Position numbers and translations under genes: made by a program. From Endozoicomonas sp965196975 (GTDB lineage: Bacteria > Pseudomonadota > Gammaproteobacteria > Pseudomonadales > Endozoicomonadaceae), in contig NZ_OZ239981.1 in the NCBI RefSeq assembly GCF_965196975.1, forward strand, positions 1,240,001 to 1,304,000: a DNA stretch of 64,000 nucleotides. The letters run 5' to 3'. This document shows, one piece after another, positions 52,976 through 61,077 of the stretch; within the stretch, counting starts at the first letter, position 1; every line of letters starts with the position of its first letter. A model generated the notes under the pieces. That model was not told the DNA's origin and ran no database searches. It saw only the letters and a program-made list of their open reading frames with translations.

Positions 52976-55687
52976 TTAGGGTGTGATGGCATCATGGCTG
53001 GATGCTTCGCGCAATACCTGGATTAATGCGCTGCATATCTTGCTACAGATCTCAGCCTCCTGAATGGGTTTTCCATTGCTGTTCGCGATAATAAAGCTGT
53101 CCTCCACTTTTTCTCCAAAGGTAGCGATCTTTGCACCGTGTACCTGCAGGTTGAGGCTAGCGAAGGTTTTTCCTATCAGAGCCAGCAGGCCAGGCCTGTC
53201 CGTTGCGGTTATATCGAGAACCGTTTGTCTGGGTTCAATCTGGTTGCTGATCAGCACTATCGGTTCCCGATTAAAGTAGCGGAGTTGTCGGGGGGTTCTT
53301 CGACGAATCAGGTCAGGGAATTTGTCTGGGGCAGAAAGGGTGTTCTGTAAATGAGTCTTGATATCCAGTATGCGCTCTGCGTTGGGGCCAATGGCTGAAC
53401 CGTCCTCTTCCAGTACAGTATATGTGTCAAGACTGTAGTTGCTTTTTGACGTGATGATGCGTGCATCCTGAATGGCGAGTCCCAGCTGATGGAATGCTGC
53501 TACCGTTGCTGCAAACAGGTTAGACTGGTCGTGGGTATAGACAAAGACCCTTGAGCCCTGGTGCTCATAGCCATCAGCAATTTTTGGAATCAAGATCAGT
53601 GGTTTGTCCGAGTCATGCTGGAGAATACCTTCGGTCTGCCAGCTGATTTCATCACTTTGGTGGCGAAGAAAATACTCATCATTAAATTGATCCCAGAGAT
53701 AGGATATGCTCTCCTCTTTTAAGCCTTTTTCAGTTAGCAGAGTCATTGCCCGTTGCTTGGTATGAGCAATCTGCTCATTCATTTCGGGGAGGTTGTCGAC
53801 ACCCCGCTTTAATAGCTGATGTGTCTGAGAAAAAAGCTGTTGCAGTAGTGAGGCTCTCCAACCATTCCAGAGTCCAGGGTTGGTGGCATTAATATCCGCC
53901 ACTGTGAGGAGGTATAGGTACTTCAGTCGCTCCCTGGTGCCGACACGTCGGGCAAAGTCCTGAATCACTTTTGGATCCGATAGATCTTTTTTCTGCGCGG
54001 TGACTGACATGGTCAGGTGCTCCTTAACCAGCCATACAATCAGCGCTGTATCTTCTTTATTCAGGCCGTGAACGCGACAGAATTTCTTGGCATCCACTGC
54101 GCCTAGCTGAGAGTGATCTCCGCCGCGGCCTTTACCAATGTCATGGTAAAGGCCGGCCAGATAAAGTAATTCCGGCTTGGGGATCCTGTGTATTATTCTG
54201 GACGCGATGGGAAATTGCTGCCGACTCTTGTGATAGGAAAAGCTGCGCAGGTACTTCACCAGTAAAAGAGTATGTGCATCGACCGTGAGGGTGTGGAAAA
54301 GATCATACTGCATCTGACCGATAATTTGTCCGAACTCCGGAAGGTAGCGGCCAAGAATTCCGTAGCGGGCAAGCCTTCTCAAAGTGGCCGTCAAGGCAAA
54401 AGGGGCACGCATTAACTCGAGAAAAAGCCTTGTGCATCGAGGGTCTTTGCGAAAAGTGCTGTCCACCAGGTGGCGGTAATCTCTGAGTAGCCTTATGGTT
54501 TCAGCGGTCGGTCCCTGGACTGACTGATCTCGGGTTATGAGGACAAACATCTCCAGAATGGCGGGAGGGTATTCAGCAAAAACTTTATCATGGACGGTTT
54601 CAATATAGTTGTTGCATACCTGGAAACGCTCGTTAATCGCATAAACTTCCTGAGGAACGCCGGCACTGAGGATATCGTCATCAAAATGCTGTAGAAGCAA
54701 ATCTTTTAACTGGCTGACAATCATGACGGTGCGAAAATAGCTTTGCATGAACTGCTCCACCGCCAGAGCACCTGTATGATCGTGATAACCGAACTGGCAG
54801 GCCAGTGTACGTTGATGATCAAACAAAAGGCGGTCTTCTCCCCTTCCTGTCAGGGAGTGAAGTGCCCAGCGAATTTTCCAGAGAAACGCTCTGCATCTTT
54901 GTAGCTGCTGATATTCAACATTGCTCAGGAAACCAAGCTCCAAAAGCTCCGCTGGATCATGTGTTCCATAGTGCCGTCGAGCCACCCACCCCAGCATATG
55001 TAGATCCCGAAGGCCGCCTGGCGAACCCTTGATATTTGGTTCCAGATCGTATTCGGTATCATTGTATTTACGGTGCCGTTTACGTTGTTCTTCAAATTTC
55101 GCTTGAAGATATCGCTGGCTGGGCCACATGTGCTCAGTGTCAATCATGTCCAGTAGGTGTTCATGCAGGAAGATCGGACCAGATATAACCCTAGATTCCA
55201 TCAAGTTGGTGATGATGGTCAGATCATTGGCTGCCTGACTTGCACACTCATCAAGGGAGCGGACACTGGATCCAACCTTTAATCCGATGTCCCAGAGTAA
55301 GGTTAGAAAATGCTCGATGGCGTCCTGGTGTTCATCATAATGGTCTTTTTCAAGCAGTATCAGGATGTCGATGTCTGACCCTGGATGCAGTTCGCCTCTG
55401 CCATACCCCCCTACAGCGAGCAGTGCAACCGGGCAGCCATTGTTCCAGCTGAGATGCTCCCATGCCAGGCATAATACCTGATCAATGAGCCATGCCCGGG
55501 CAAATACCAGCTGCTCTATATCCATTCCATCCTGAAACCACTGATCCATCTTGGTTGTGGCTTCTTTTAAACACTTTTTGTAGGCCGGTACTGGGGTTCT
55601 TGAGATTGTTAAGTCCGCCCGGAACTGGCTTTTATTGAAAAGACTGTCCTGGATAGGAGCTGGAATTTTCTGGAACGGATTACTCAT
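52976..55687 (-). CDS. glnD: bifunctional uridylyltransferase/uridylyl-removing enzyme GlnD
   Basis: 903 residues. The central nitrogen sensor that uridylylates and deuridylylates PII proteins in response to glutamine. Nucleotidyltransferase domain with GGYGRGELHPGSDIDILIL (about 93-111). HD domain with YLAGLYHDIGKGRGGDHS (about 515) and a conserved IVWLVKEHLTMS helix. Two C-terminal ACT domains (about 715-790 with RVFVYTHDQSNLFAATVA, about 825-895 with TVLDITATDRPGLLALIGKT) sense glutamine. The length is normal. In many gammaproteobacteria glnD lies directly beside map. Here a kinase-like gene on the opposite strand lies between them. Confidence 0.97.
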   Translation of the reverse strand: MSNPFQKIPAPIQDSLFNKSQFRADLTISRTPVPAYKKCLKEATTKMDQWFQDGMDIEQLVFARAWLIDQVLCLAWEHLSWNNGCPVALLAVGGYGRGELHPGSDIDILILLEKDHYDEHQDAIEHFLTLLWDIGLKVGSSVRSLDECASQAANDLTIITNLMESRVISGPIFLHEHLLDMIDTEHMWPSQRYLQAKFEEQRKRHRKYNDTEYDLEPNIKGSPGGLRDLHMLGWVARRHYGTHDPAELLELGFLSNVEYQQLQRCRAFLWKIRWALHSLTGRGEDRLLFDHQRTLACQFGYHDHTGALAVEQFMQSYFRTVMIVSQLKDLLLQHFDDDILSAGVPQEVYAINERFQVCNNYIETVHDKVFAEYPPAILEMFVLITRDQSVQGPTAETIRLLRDYRHLVDSTFRKDPRCTRLFLELMRAPFALTATLRRLARYGILGRYLPEFGQIIGQMQYDLFHTLTVDAHTLLLVKYLRSFSYHKSRQQFPIASRIIHRIPKPELLYLAGLYHDIGKGRGGDHSQLGAVDAKKFCRVHGLNKEDTALIVWLVKEHLTMSVTAQKKDLSDPKVIQDFARRVGTRERLKYLYLLTVADINATNPGLWNGWRASLLQQLFSQTHQLLKRGVDNLPEMNEQIAHTKQRAMTLLTEKGLKEESISYLWDQFNDEYFLRHQSDEISWQTEGILQHDSDKPLILIPKIADGYEHQGSRVFVYTHDQSNLFAATVAAFHQLGLAIQDARIITSKSNYSLDTYTVLEEDGSAIGPNAERILDIKTHLQNTLSAPDKFPDLIRRRTPRQLRYFNREPIVLISNQIEPRQTVLDITATDRPGLLALIGKTFASLNLQVHGAKIATFGEKVEDSFIIANSNGKPIQEAEICSKICSALIQVLREASSHDAITP

Positions 55688-55904
55688 TTTCGGCTGCTGT
55701 CTTTTATTGTTGGTGCATGGCGGAATCTTGCTGATTACGGTGTCTCACCGGTTGGGTTCGATGTTCTGCGTCTGGCTAAGGGCATCATAAAAGGATTGCT
55801 GGAAAAAATCAGTACTATAATGCCCTTGGGCTGCTTTGGCTGAAATATTTTACTGCTGGTCACCTTATACCACTGTTGTGTTCAAGCGTGAGTAATACGT
55901 CACT

Positions 55905-56825
55905 ATGAGTATATTTTCTTCTGGTCAAGTTTGGGTTGCCGTTGATTGGGGAGCAGAAAGTTATAGTGCCTTTCTGATGAAAAAGGGAAGCATTGTTGAC
56001 AGTAGGACAGGGGAGCTGGGCGTTTTACAGGTCGAAGACAGTGCCTTTGAAGCTGCTTTAAAAGTGGCCATTGATCCATGGTTGTCAGCTCATGGCGAAT
56101 TTCCGATCATTCTTTCCGGGCTGGTGGGAGCCCGGGAAGGCTGGGTTGAAGTAGCGTATGTTCGCACCCCCTGTTCGAACCAATCTATTCTGGATGGGGT
56201 TGTCAAAGTGCCAACCAACCAGTTGAAGAATGTATCCATTGTTCCCGGTATTTTGCATTCCGGTGATGAGTATTCTGAGGTATTGAGAGGGGAAGAGGTA
56301 TCCATTATTGGAGCGATCAAGGATCAGACTGTTTCAGATGGCTGGATTTTGAAACCCGGGGAGCATTCCAAGCTTGTCAGGGTTGAAGAAAATGAAATTA
56401 CACAGCTTTTTACCTATATAACCGGGGAGCTATACAGGATACTGGATCAGTACTCATCGTTGTGCAGGCATGCAGGTATTGAGCAGAAAGTGTCCTCTAT
56501 TGACTTTATGACAGGGGTAAGAACGGCATTGAAATCGGGCTGCCTGTCCAAAGTGCTTTTCAGTGTCAGTACTCGCCGGTTAGTCAGTCAGATTGAGGCT
56601 GAACATGTCAGTAGCTATCTGTCTGGGTTATTAATTGGTCATGAGTTTCGAGATATTAAGTCGATGGGGTTGGATAATATTGTTCTGATAGGAAGTGGGC
56701 AGTTAATGGAGTTCTATCAGCTTGCGTTTGATGAGCTGTCTATTCAAACGAGGTTGGTTGACTCACAGAGAGCCTATCTTTCAGGGGCGCAGTTAATTCT
56801 TGAGTCTCTGGAGGGTGATAATTAA
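55905..56825 (+). CDS. 2-keto-3-deoxygalactonokinase-family sugar kinase (DgoK-like)
   Basis: 306 residues. The N-terminal phosphate-binding motif VAVDWGAESYSAFLM and the middle signatures ILSGLVGAREGWVEVAYVRT, IVPGI, EVLRGEEVSIIGAI and KPGEHSKLVRV follow the DgoK layout (GMVGSRxGW, MRGEE, PGTHSKW), with FTYITGELYRIL. The PGTHSK segment has Glu in place of Thr and the Trp is lost, so the substrate or activity may differ. It would phosphorylate a keto-deoxy sugar acid in the cytosol. Plus strand, alone between glnD and map, with no dgoA/dgoD-like partner in view. Function is uncertain. Confidence 0.7.
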   Translation: MSIFSSGQVWVAVDWGAESYSAFLMKKGSIVDSRTGELGVLQVEDSAFEAALKVAIDPWLSAHGEFPIILSGLVGAREGWVEVAYVRTPCSNQSILDGVVKVPTNQLKNVSIVPGILHSGDEYSEVLRGEEVSIIGAIKDQTVSDGWILKPGEHSKLVRVEENEITQLFTYITGELYRILDQYSSLCRHAGIEQKVSSIDFMTGVRTALKSGCLSKVLFSVSTRRLVSQIEAEHVSSYLSGLLIGHEFRDIKSMGLDNIVLIGSGQLMEFYQLAFDELSIQTRLVDSQRAYLSGAQLILESLEGDN

Positions 56826-56880
56826 GCCAGGAGGCTGGCTATGCCTTGAAATAAACAGGCGTTCAAGGCATAGGTGACAA

Positions 56881-57675
56881 TTAAAAGTTTTCTTCTTTTC
56901 GTTTGGTTAACACTTCACAGCCTGTAGAGGTGACTGCAATTGTGTGTTCCCACTGTGCAGAAGGGCGTCGATCTCTTGTTACCGCCGTCCATCCATCACC
57001 CAGAAGCTTGGTTCCTTTCTTACCAGCATTGATCATTGGCTCGATAGTAAATGTCATGCCCTCTTTCAGGACGCAGTCATTTCTGTCGTTATAACCTTCA
57101 TAATGGATGACCTGCGGGTCTTCATGGAAAACGCTGCCAATGCCATGCCCGCAGTATTCTTCAACGACGGTGAAGTGATTAGCATGAGCGTGTCTGGCAA
57201 TCACTCGACCGATATCGCTCAAGCGATTACCCGGTTTTACCTGCTCAATGCCGAGGTACAGGCATTCCTGCGTTACCTGAACCAGTCTCTGGTTAAATGG
57301 TTGAACGTCACCAATCAGGAACATTTTGCTGGTATCACCATGGTAGCCATCTTTGATCACAGTGATATCGATATTGACTACGTCACCGTTTTTCAAAAAC
57401 TTCTTGTCACTGGGAATGCCGTGACAAACGACCTGATTAATGGAAATACAGGTGGACTTGGGAAATCCGGGTCTGCCAGGGGCTGCGCCATAATTCAGTG
57501 GGGCAGGGATAGCTTTCTGAACATTGACGATATAATCATGACAGATACTATCCAGCTCGCCAGTTGAAACGCCGGGTTTCACATGGGGCTCGATCATTTC
57601 CAGCACTTCAGCGGCCAGGCGGCCCGCGACGCGCATCTTTTCAATTTCTTCAGGGGTTTTGATGGTTACATTCAT
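56881..57675 (-). CDS. map: methionine aminopeptidase, type I
   Basis: About 264 residues from ATG 57675 (MNVTIKTPEEIEKMRVAGRL). The frame runs 12 codons further upstream but without family similarity. It removes the initiator Met from nascent proteins. Metal ligands are visible as NIDITVIKDGYHGDTSKMF (two Asp), CGHGIGSVFHEDPQV (His), FTIEPMINAG (Glu) and WEHTIAVT (Glu). No rpsB-tsf pair is seen beside it. An IS982 element occupies the upstream side from 57765. Confidence 0.96.
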   Translation of the reverse strand: MNVTIKTPEEIEKMRVAGRLAAEVLEMIEPHVKPGVSTGELDSICHDYIVNVQKAIPAPLNYGAAPGRPGFPKSTCISINQVVCHGIPSDKKFLKNGDVVNIDITVIKDGYHGDTSKMFLIGDVQPFNQRLVQVTQECLYLGIEQVKPGNRLSDIGRVIARHAHANHFTVVEEYCGHGIGSVFHEDPQVIHYEGYNDRNDCVLKEGMTFTIEPMINAGKKGTKLLGDGWTAVTRDRRPSAQWEHTIAVTSTGCEVLTKRKEENF

Positions 57676-57806
57676 TGTCAGGTCAAGCCGCTCAAAAGAT
57701 GCGAAAGTCAAATGATAATCCTTATTATCTTACCAGAATCCCTGAGCGAAGTATTAACATTATTACGCGATGTGCGACTTTGTCTGAAACTATCTCAAAT
57801 TACTAG

Positions 57807-57968
57807 CCCGGATATTTCATAAACTGCCCCGAATCTCGGGCAGGACTTTGTCGCCCTAAGGGATTTTGTGAGGGAGTGCCGTACCGGGGAGTACGGTCGA
57901 CCGAGCAAAACTCCCTTAGGGCGGCAAAGGACAAGCGAGAACGGGAGCACGTTTATGAAATATCCGGG
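57807..57968. mobile_element. MITE-like palindromic element, 162 bp
   Basis: Its ends are inverted repeats CCCGGATATTTCATAAAC (57807 inward) and the same read inward from 57968. A second inner pair is GCCCTAAGGGA at 57853-57863 and TCCCTTAGGGC at 57912-57922. CTAG flanks both ends (57803-57806, 57969-57972), consistent with a 4-bp target duplication as made by some IS5-type transposases. It contains no gene. It sits inside the IS982 element and outside its transposase gene. Confidence 0.8.
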
Positions 57969-58030
57969 CTAGCATGATGGTAAGTCCAAGTTGTATCTTC
58001 AAAATCACGCAATTATTTGCTTTCCGTTTT

Positions 58031-58921
58031 TTAATCTTCGGAAATAAGGTTCTCAAACTGTATTGCAGGACGACCAGCAATTATATTCAGATAAGAACCA
58101 ATATTATGTGCCAGTAACTTCCGAGCGATACGTGATGTCATATGCCATCTATCTCGACAATGGCACTTTTCTATTTCAAAGCGCTCTGTCAATTGACCTA
58201 TCACTGTTTCTATTCTCCGTCGTACCCGTAATACCAGCTTTACAAACGACTTCGGACGTTCATCTTGCATGTTTTTTCTCAGTGGCGTCTGAAGATCAAT
58301 ACCTAATTCCTGACAATCAGCTTTAAACTCAGGCCTTATATAGCCCTTATCGCCAAGCAAGAGGCCAGAAATGGTCTCGAGCATGTCATAGGCTGCATCA
58401 CGCTCATCTACGTTCGCTGCGGTCAGAGTAAAACCCACAGGAATCCCTCGTGCTTCAACCAGCAAATGCCCCTGAAAGCCATAGAACTTCTTGTCCTTGG
58501 AAGCGCAGTAACCATAACCAGCCTCAGCTTTAAAGATACGGCTCTGTGGTGCACGGGTTCTGACGACAACATCAATCGGAAAACCATCGATTAAATGGAT
58601 ATCTGCATTATCTGCATGCATCATCTGGACTATACGAATTTGCAGTCGTTGTTTCACATGCCATAAGTTGGCGGCCTGTTTGACAAATGCCGAGCGTGAA
58701 GGAATGTCAGGAAACAGGTGTCGCCAGTGTCGGGTAAAATACTTCCAAATCTCAGTGTCCTTATGATGCCCAAGCCATTCACCGACAACTTCCATGGTGA
58801 TCGCTTCACTATCAGTGAGCTTTGGTGGAAACCCTCGAAGTCGCAGTGGTACAGGAAAAAGCTCTTTTACCAAATCGTCGATCAAGCAGTAGACTGTAGT
58901 GATAAACTCTTCAACGGGCAT
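58031..58921 (-). CDS. IS982-family transposase
   Basis: 296 residues, DDE type. The N terminus MPVEEFITTVYCLIDDLVKE and LRGFPPKLTDSEAITMEVVG are IS982 hallmarks. The core has IHLIDGFPIDVVVRTRAPQS (first Asp), LLLGDKGYIRPEFKADCQEL (second Asp) and VRRRIETVIGQLTERFEIEK (Glu). Confidence 0.94.
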   Translation of the reverse strand: MPVEEFITTVYCLIDDLVKELFPVPLRLRGFPPKLTDSEAITMEVVGEWLGHHKDTEIWKYFTRHWRHLFPDIPSRSAFVKQAANLWHVKQRLQIRIVQMMHADNADIHLIDGFPIDVVVRTRAPQSRIFKAEAGYGYCASKDKKFYGFQGHLLVEARGIPVGFTLTAANVDERDAAYDMLETISGLLLGDKGYIRPEFKADCQELGIDLQTPLRKNMQDERPKSFVKLVLRVRRRIETVIGQLTERFEIEKCHCRDRWHMTSRIARKLLAHNIGSYLNIIAGRPAIQFENLISED

Positions 58922-59031
58922 GACTGAAACCTTCTTTGCTTTCTACTGCTTTTAATAGCAGAAAGCAGGATCAGTCATGTCTCCTTATGCAAACCTAAAA
59001 GTCGCACATGGCGTATTATTATATAAGCTTA

Positions 59032-59056
59032 AAGCCCCTTCCTCAGGAAGGGGCTT
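59032..59056 (-). terminator. terminator after the AbgT-family gene
   Basis: A perfect 11-base stem AAGCCCCTTCC/GGAAGGGGCTT with a three-base loop, starting seven bases beyond the abgT stop. A short T stretch follows on the minus strand. Confidence 0.7.
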
Positions 59057-59062
59057 CTGTTG

Positions 59063-60670
59063 TTAGCCAGCTGTGTAGTAAGTTGCTGCACCTGGCCCAA
59101 CGGGCATGTTCAGGACAAATACCCAGACAAAGAACAGCACGCTCCAGCCAATAAGGAAGAAGATGGAGTATGGCAGCATGGTTGAGATAAGCGTACCTAT
59201 TCCCAGGTCTTTCTTGTAACGGGTGGCAAAAGAGACAATCAGTCCGAAGTAGCTCATCATCGGTGTAATGATGTTCGTGACCGAGTCACCTATTCGGTAA
59301 GCGGCCTGAATGACTTCAGGGGCAAAGCCAACCAGCATCAGCATAGGGACAAATATTGGCGCAGTGACTGCCCACTGTGCAGAGGCGCTGCCAATCATCA
59401 GGTTAACAAAGCCGCACATCAGGATGAAGAACACGAATAACAGTGGCCCGGTCAGTCCGATATCCTGAAGGAACTCAGCCCCGAGAACTGCAAAGATGGT
59501 ACCGAAGTTGGTCATCTTGAAAAAGGCGACAAACTGCGCGGCGAAGAATACCAGGACAATATACATGCCCATGGTTCCCATACTTTTGGCCATGCAGTCG
59601 ATGACGTCACGGTCATTTTTGATAGAGCCAACCACTTTGCCATAGACAATGCCTGGTACTGCGAAGAACACCAGAATCATGGCGACAATACCCTTCAGGA
59701 AGGGGGAGCCTGCAACAAGCCCTGTTTCGGGATTTCTCAACACTCCCCATTCAGGAACAATGGTCAGTGCCATTAATGCTGATACGGCAAGCACGGCCAG
59801 TCCAGCCAATTTCAGACCGCGCTTTTCCTGGTTGGTGATCTGTTCCAGCTTTTCTTCTGCCAGGTTAATACTGGCTTCTTCTGGATTGTATGGCCCCAGG
59901 TTTGGCTCAACAAATTTGATGGTTACCCAGCTACCCACACCGGCAATCATAAAGGTGCTAAGTACCATGAAATACCAGTTAACTTCGGGCCCCACTACAT
60001 AGGTCGGGTCAATGATTCTGGCAGCGGTCTGGGTAATGCCAGCCAGAAGCGGGTCAACAGTACCAAGCAGCAGGTTTGCACTGTAACCACCGGATACACC
60101 CGCAAAAGCCGCAGCCAGGCCAGCGATTGGGTGTCTGCCGAGAGAGTGGAAGATCATCGCAGCCAATGGAATGAGAACCACATAACCCAGTTCTGACGCG
60201 GTGTTGGAGATAACACCGGCAAACACAACAATCAGGGTGACGGTATTTTTAGAGGCTTTCATGACCAGTGATCGAACCGCCGCACTGAGCAGGCCGGAGT
60301 GCTCGGCAATTCCAACCCCCAGTATGGCAACCAGAACTGTCCCTAAAGGGGCAAAGCCGGTGAAATTGGAGACCAGACTGGTAACGATCATTCTAAGGCC
60401 GTCACCATTGAGAAGGTTAACCACCTGGATGACACCATCGACTGCCCTTCCGGGGGCGCCAACTGGCCGAGGGTCTATTACGCTGAGGTCTAGCCAGGAA
60501 GCAATCCCGCTTAACAGAACAATGCCAACGGCAAATAGGGCGAACAGTGTCACCAGGTGAGGCAGTAGATTTCCCAGCCATTCAACGGCTCTGAGAAAAC
60601 GGTTAAAGGTGCTGCGCTTATTATTATTTTTGGCATCACCTGTTGGGAGTACTTCGGAAGAGTACGGCAT
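59063..60670 (-). CDS. AbgT-family transporter (p-aminobenzoyl-glutamate transport / antimetabolite export)
   Basis: About 535 residues with about 11 to 12 hydrophobic helices. LGNLLPHLVTLFALFAVGIV near the N terminus, NLLNGDGLRMIVTSLVSNFT with GFAPLGTVLVAILGVGIAEH, SGLLSAAVRSLVMKASKN and FAGVISNTASELGYVVLIPL are AbgT signatures. Family members import p-aminobenzoyl-glutamate (E. coli AbgT) or export sulfonamides (MtrF). Which applies here is not clear. ATG 60670 is preferred because GGAG lies six bases upstream; the frame opens at TTG 60694. No abgA/abgB hydrolase genes are nearby. Confidence 0.92.
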   Translation of the reverse strand: MPYSSEVLPTGDAKNNNKRSTFNRFLRAVEWLGNLLPHLVTLFALFAVGIVLLSGIASWLDLSVIDPRPVGAPGRAVDGVIQVVNLLNGDGLRMIVTSLVSNFTGFAPLGTVLVAILGVGIAEHSGLLSAAVRSLVMKASKNTVTLIVVFAGVISNTASELGYVVLIPLAAMIFHSLGRHPIAGLAAAFAGVSGGYSANLLLGTVDPLLAGITQTAARIIDPTYVVGPEVNWYFMVLSTFMIAGVGSWVTIKFVEPNLGPYNPEEASINLAEEKLEQITNQEKRGLKLAGLAVLAVSALMALTIVPEWGVLRNPETGLVAGSPFLKGIVAMILVFFAVPGIVYGKVVGSIKNDRDVIDCMAKSMGTMGMYIVLVFFAAQFVAFFKMTNFGTIFAVLGAEFLQDIGLTGPLLFVFFILMCGFVNLMIGSASAQWAVTAPIFVPMLMLVGFAPEVIQAAYRIGDSVTNIITPMMSYFGLIVSFATRYKKDLGIGTLISTMLPYSIFFLIGWSVLFFVWVFVLNMPVGPGAATYYTAG

Positions 60671-61054
60671 ATTCCACTCCAACAGTTGTGTCAATTATTA
60701 TGAATGTGCTCGTCCAAACACATTGTGGGTTTGGTCTTTGCCGTCATGCGCAGACCTGATGTGTGGCCGGGAAAGCGCCCCGACATAAAGCTTTTTCTCA
60801 ATGATTCTGAGAAAATAATAAACGATAGTACATAAAATTAATAAAAATGAAAGATTGAAAAAACAGTTCAATTAATGTATCAGGAGGGTCTTTAAATATG
60901 GCTTATAGTCAACCGATACTGCTCTTTAAACAGTTTTTTTTGTGGGACAAAAAGGGGGGGGCAATCTCTAAGATTGATCATGAAACAATTGGTAGCAGGA
61001 AAATGAGGTTTGGATATTTTCCTGCCGTTTTTTCAAGAGTGAATGCAACCATTA
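60671..61054. other. intergenic region with homopolymer runs and an orphan plus-strand terminator
   Basis: About 384 bp upstream of abgT and beyond the end of the 554-residue protein gene. It holds a run of eight T near 60936, a run of eight G near 60954 and the hairpin at 60995. A short frame with a strong ribosome site starts at 60898. No recognised gene accounts for the terminator. Confidence 0.5.
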
Positions 61055-61077
61055 TCAAATTAACAAAGGGCTTATAG
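60898..61077 (+). CDS. possible small ORF, 59 codons, weak candidate
   Basis: Starts ATG 60898, ten bases after AGGAGGG (60882-60888), and ends TAG at 61075-61077. It reads MAYSQPILLFKQFFLWDKKG and onwards, with no recognisable domain. It overlaps the end of the minus-strand gene by about 20 bp and runs through the hairpin at 60995. A real transcript would thus terminate inside it. I list it only because the ribosome site is strong. Confidence 0.2.
   Translation: MAYSQPILLFKQFFLWDKKGGAISKIDHETIGSRKMRFGYFPAVFSRVNATIIKLTKGL
60995..61033 (+). terminator. orphan plus-strand terminator
   Basis: A ten-base stem GCAGGAAAAT/ATTTTCCTGC with an 11-base loop, followed by CG and six T on the plus strand. 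No recognised plus-strand gene precedes it. On the minus strand there is no T-run after it. Confidence 0.6.

Larger units (their letters stand above)
57765..59014 (-). mobile_element. IS982-family element, carrying an inserted MITE-like palindrome
   Basis: Terminal inverted repeats ACGCGATGTGCGACTTT (57765 inward) and ACGCCATGTGCGACTTT (read inward from 59014). The target duplication ATTATT lies on both sides (57759-57764 and 59015-59020). The span is 1250 bp. Removing the 162-bp palindrome and one CTAG leaves 1084 bp, a usual IS982 size. The transposase gene is intact. Confidence 0.9.

Noticed and set aside
56944..57567. 207-codon plus-strand frame opposite map
   Set aside because: Antisense shadow of map, whose metal-ligand motifs are all intact on the other strand.
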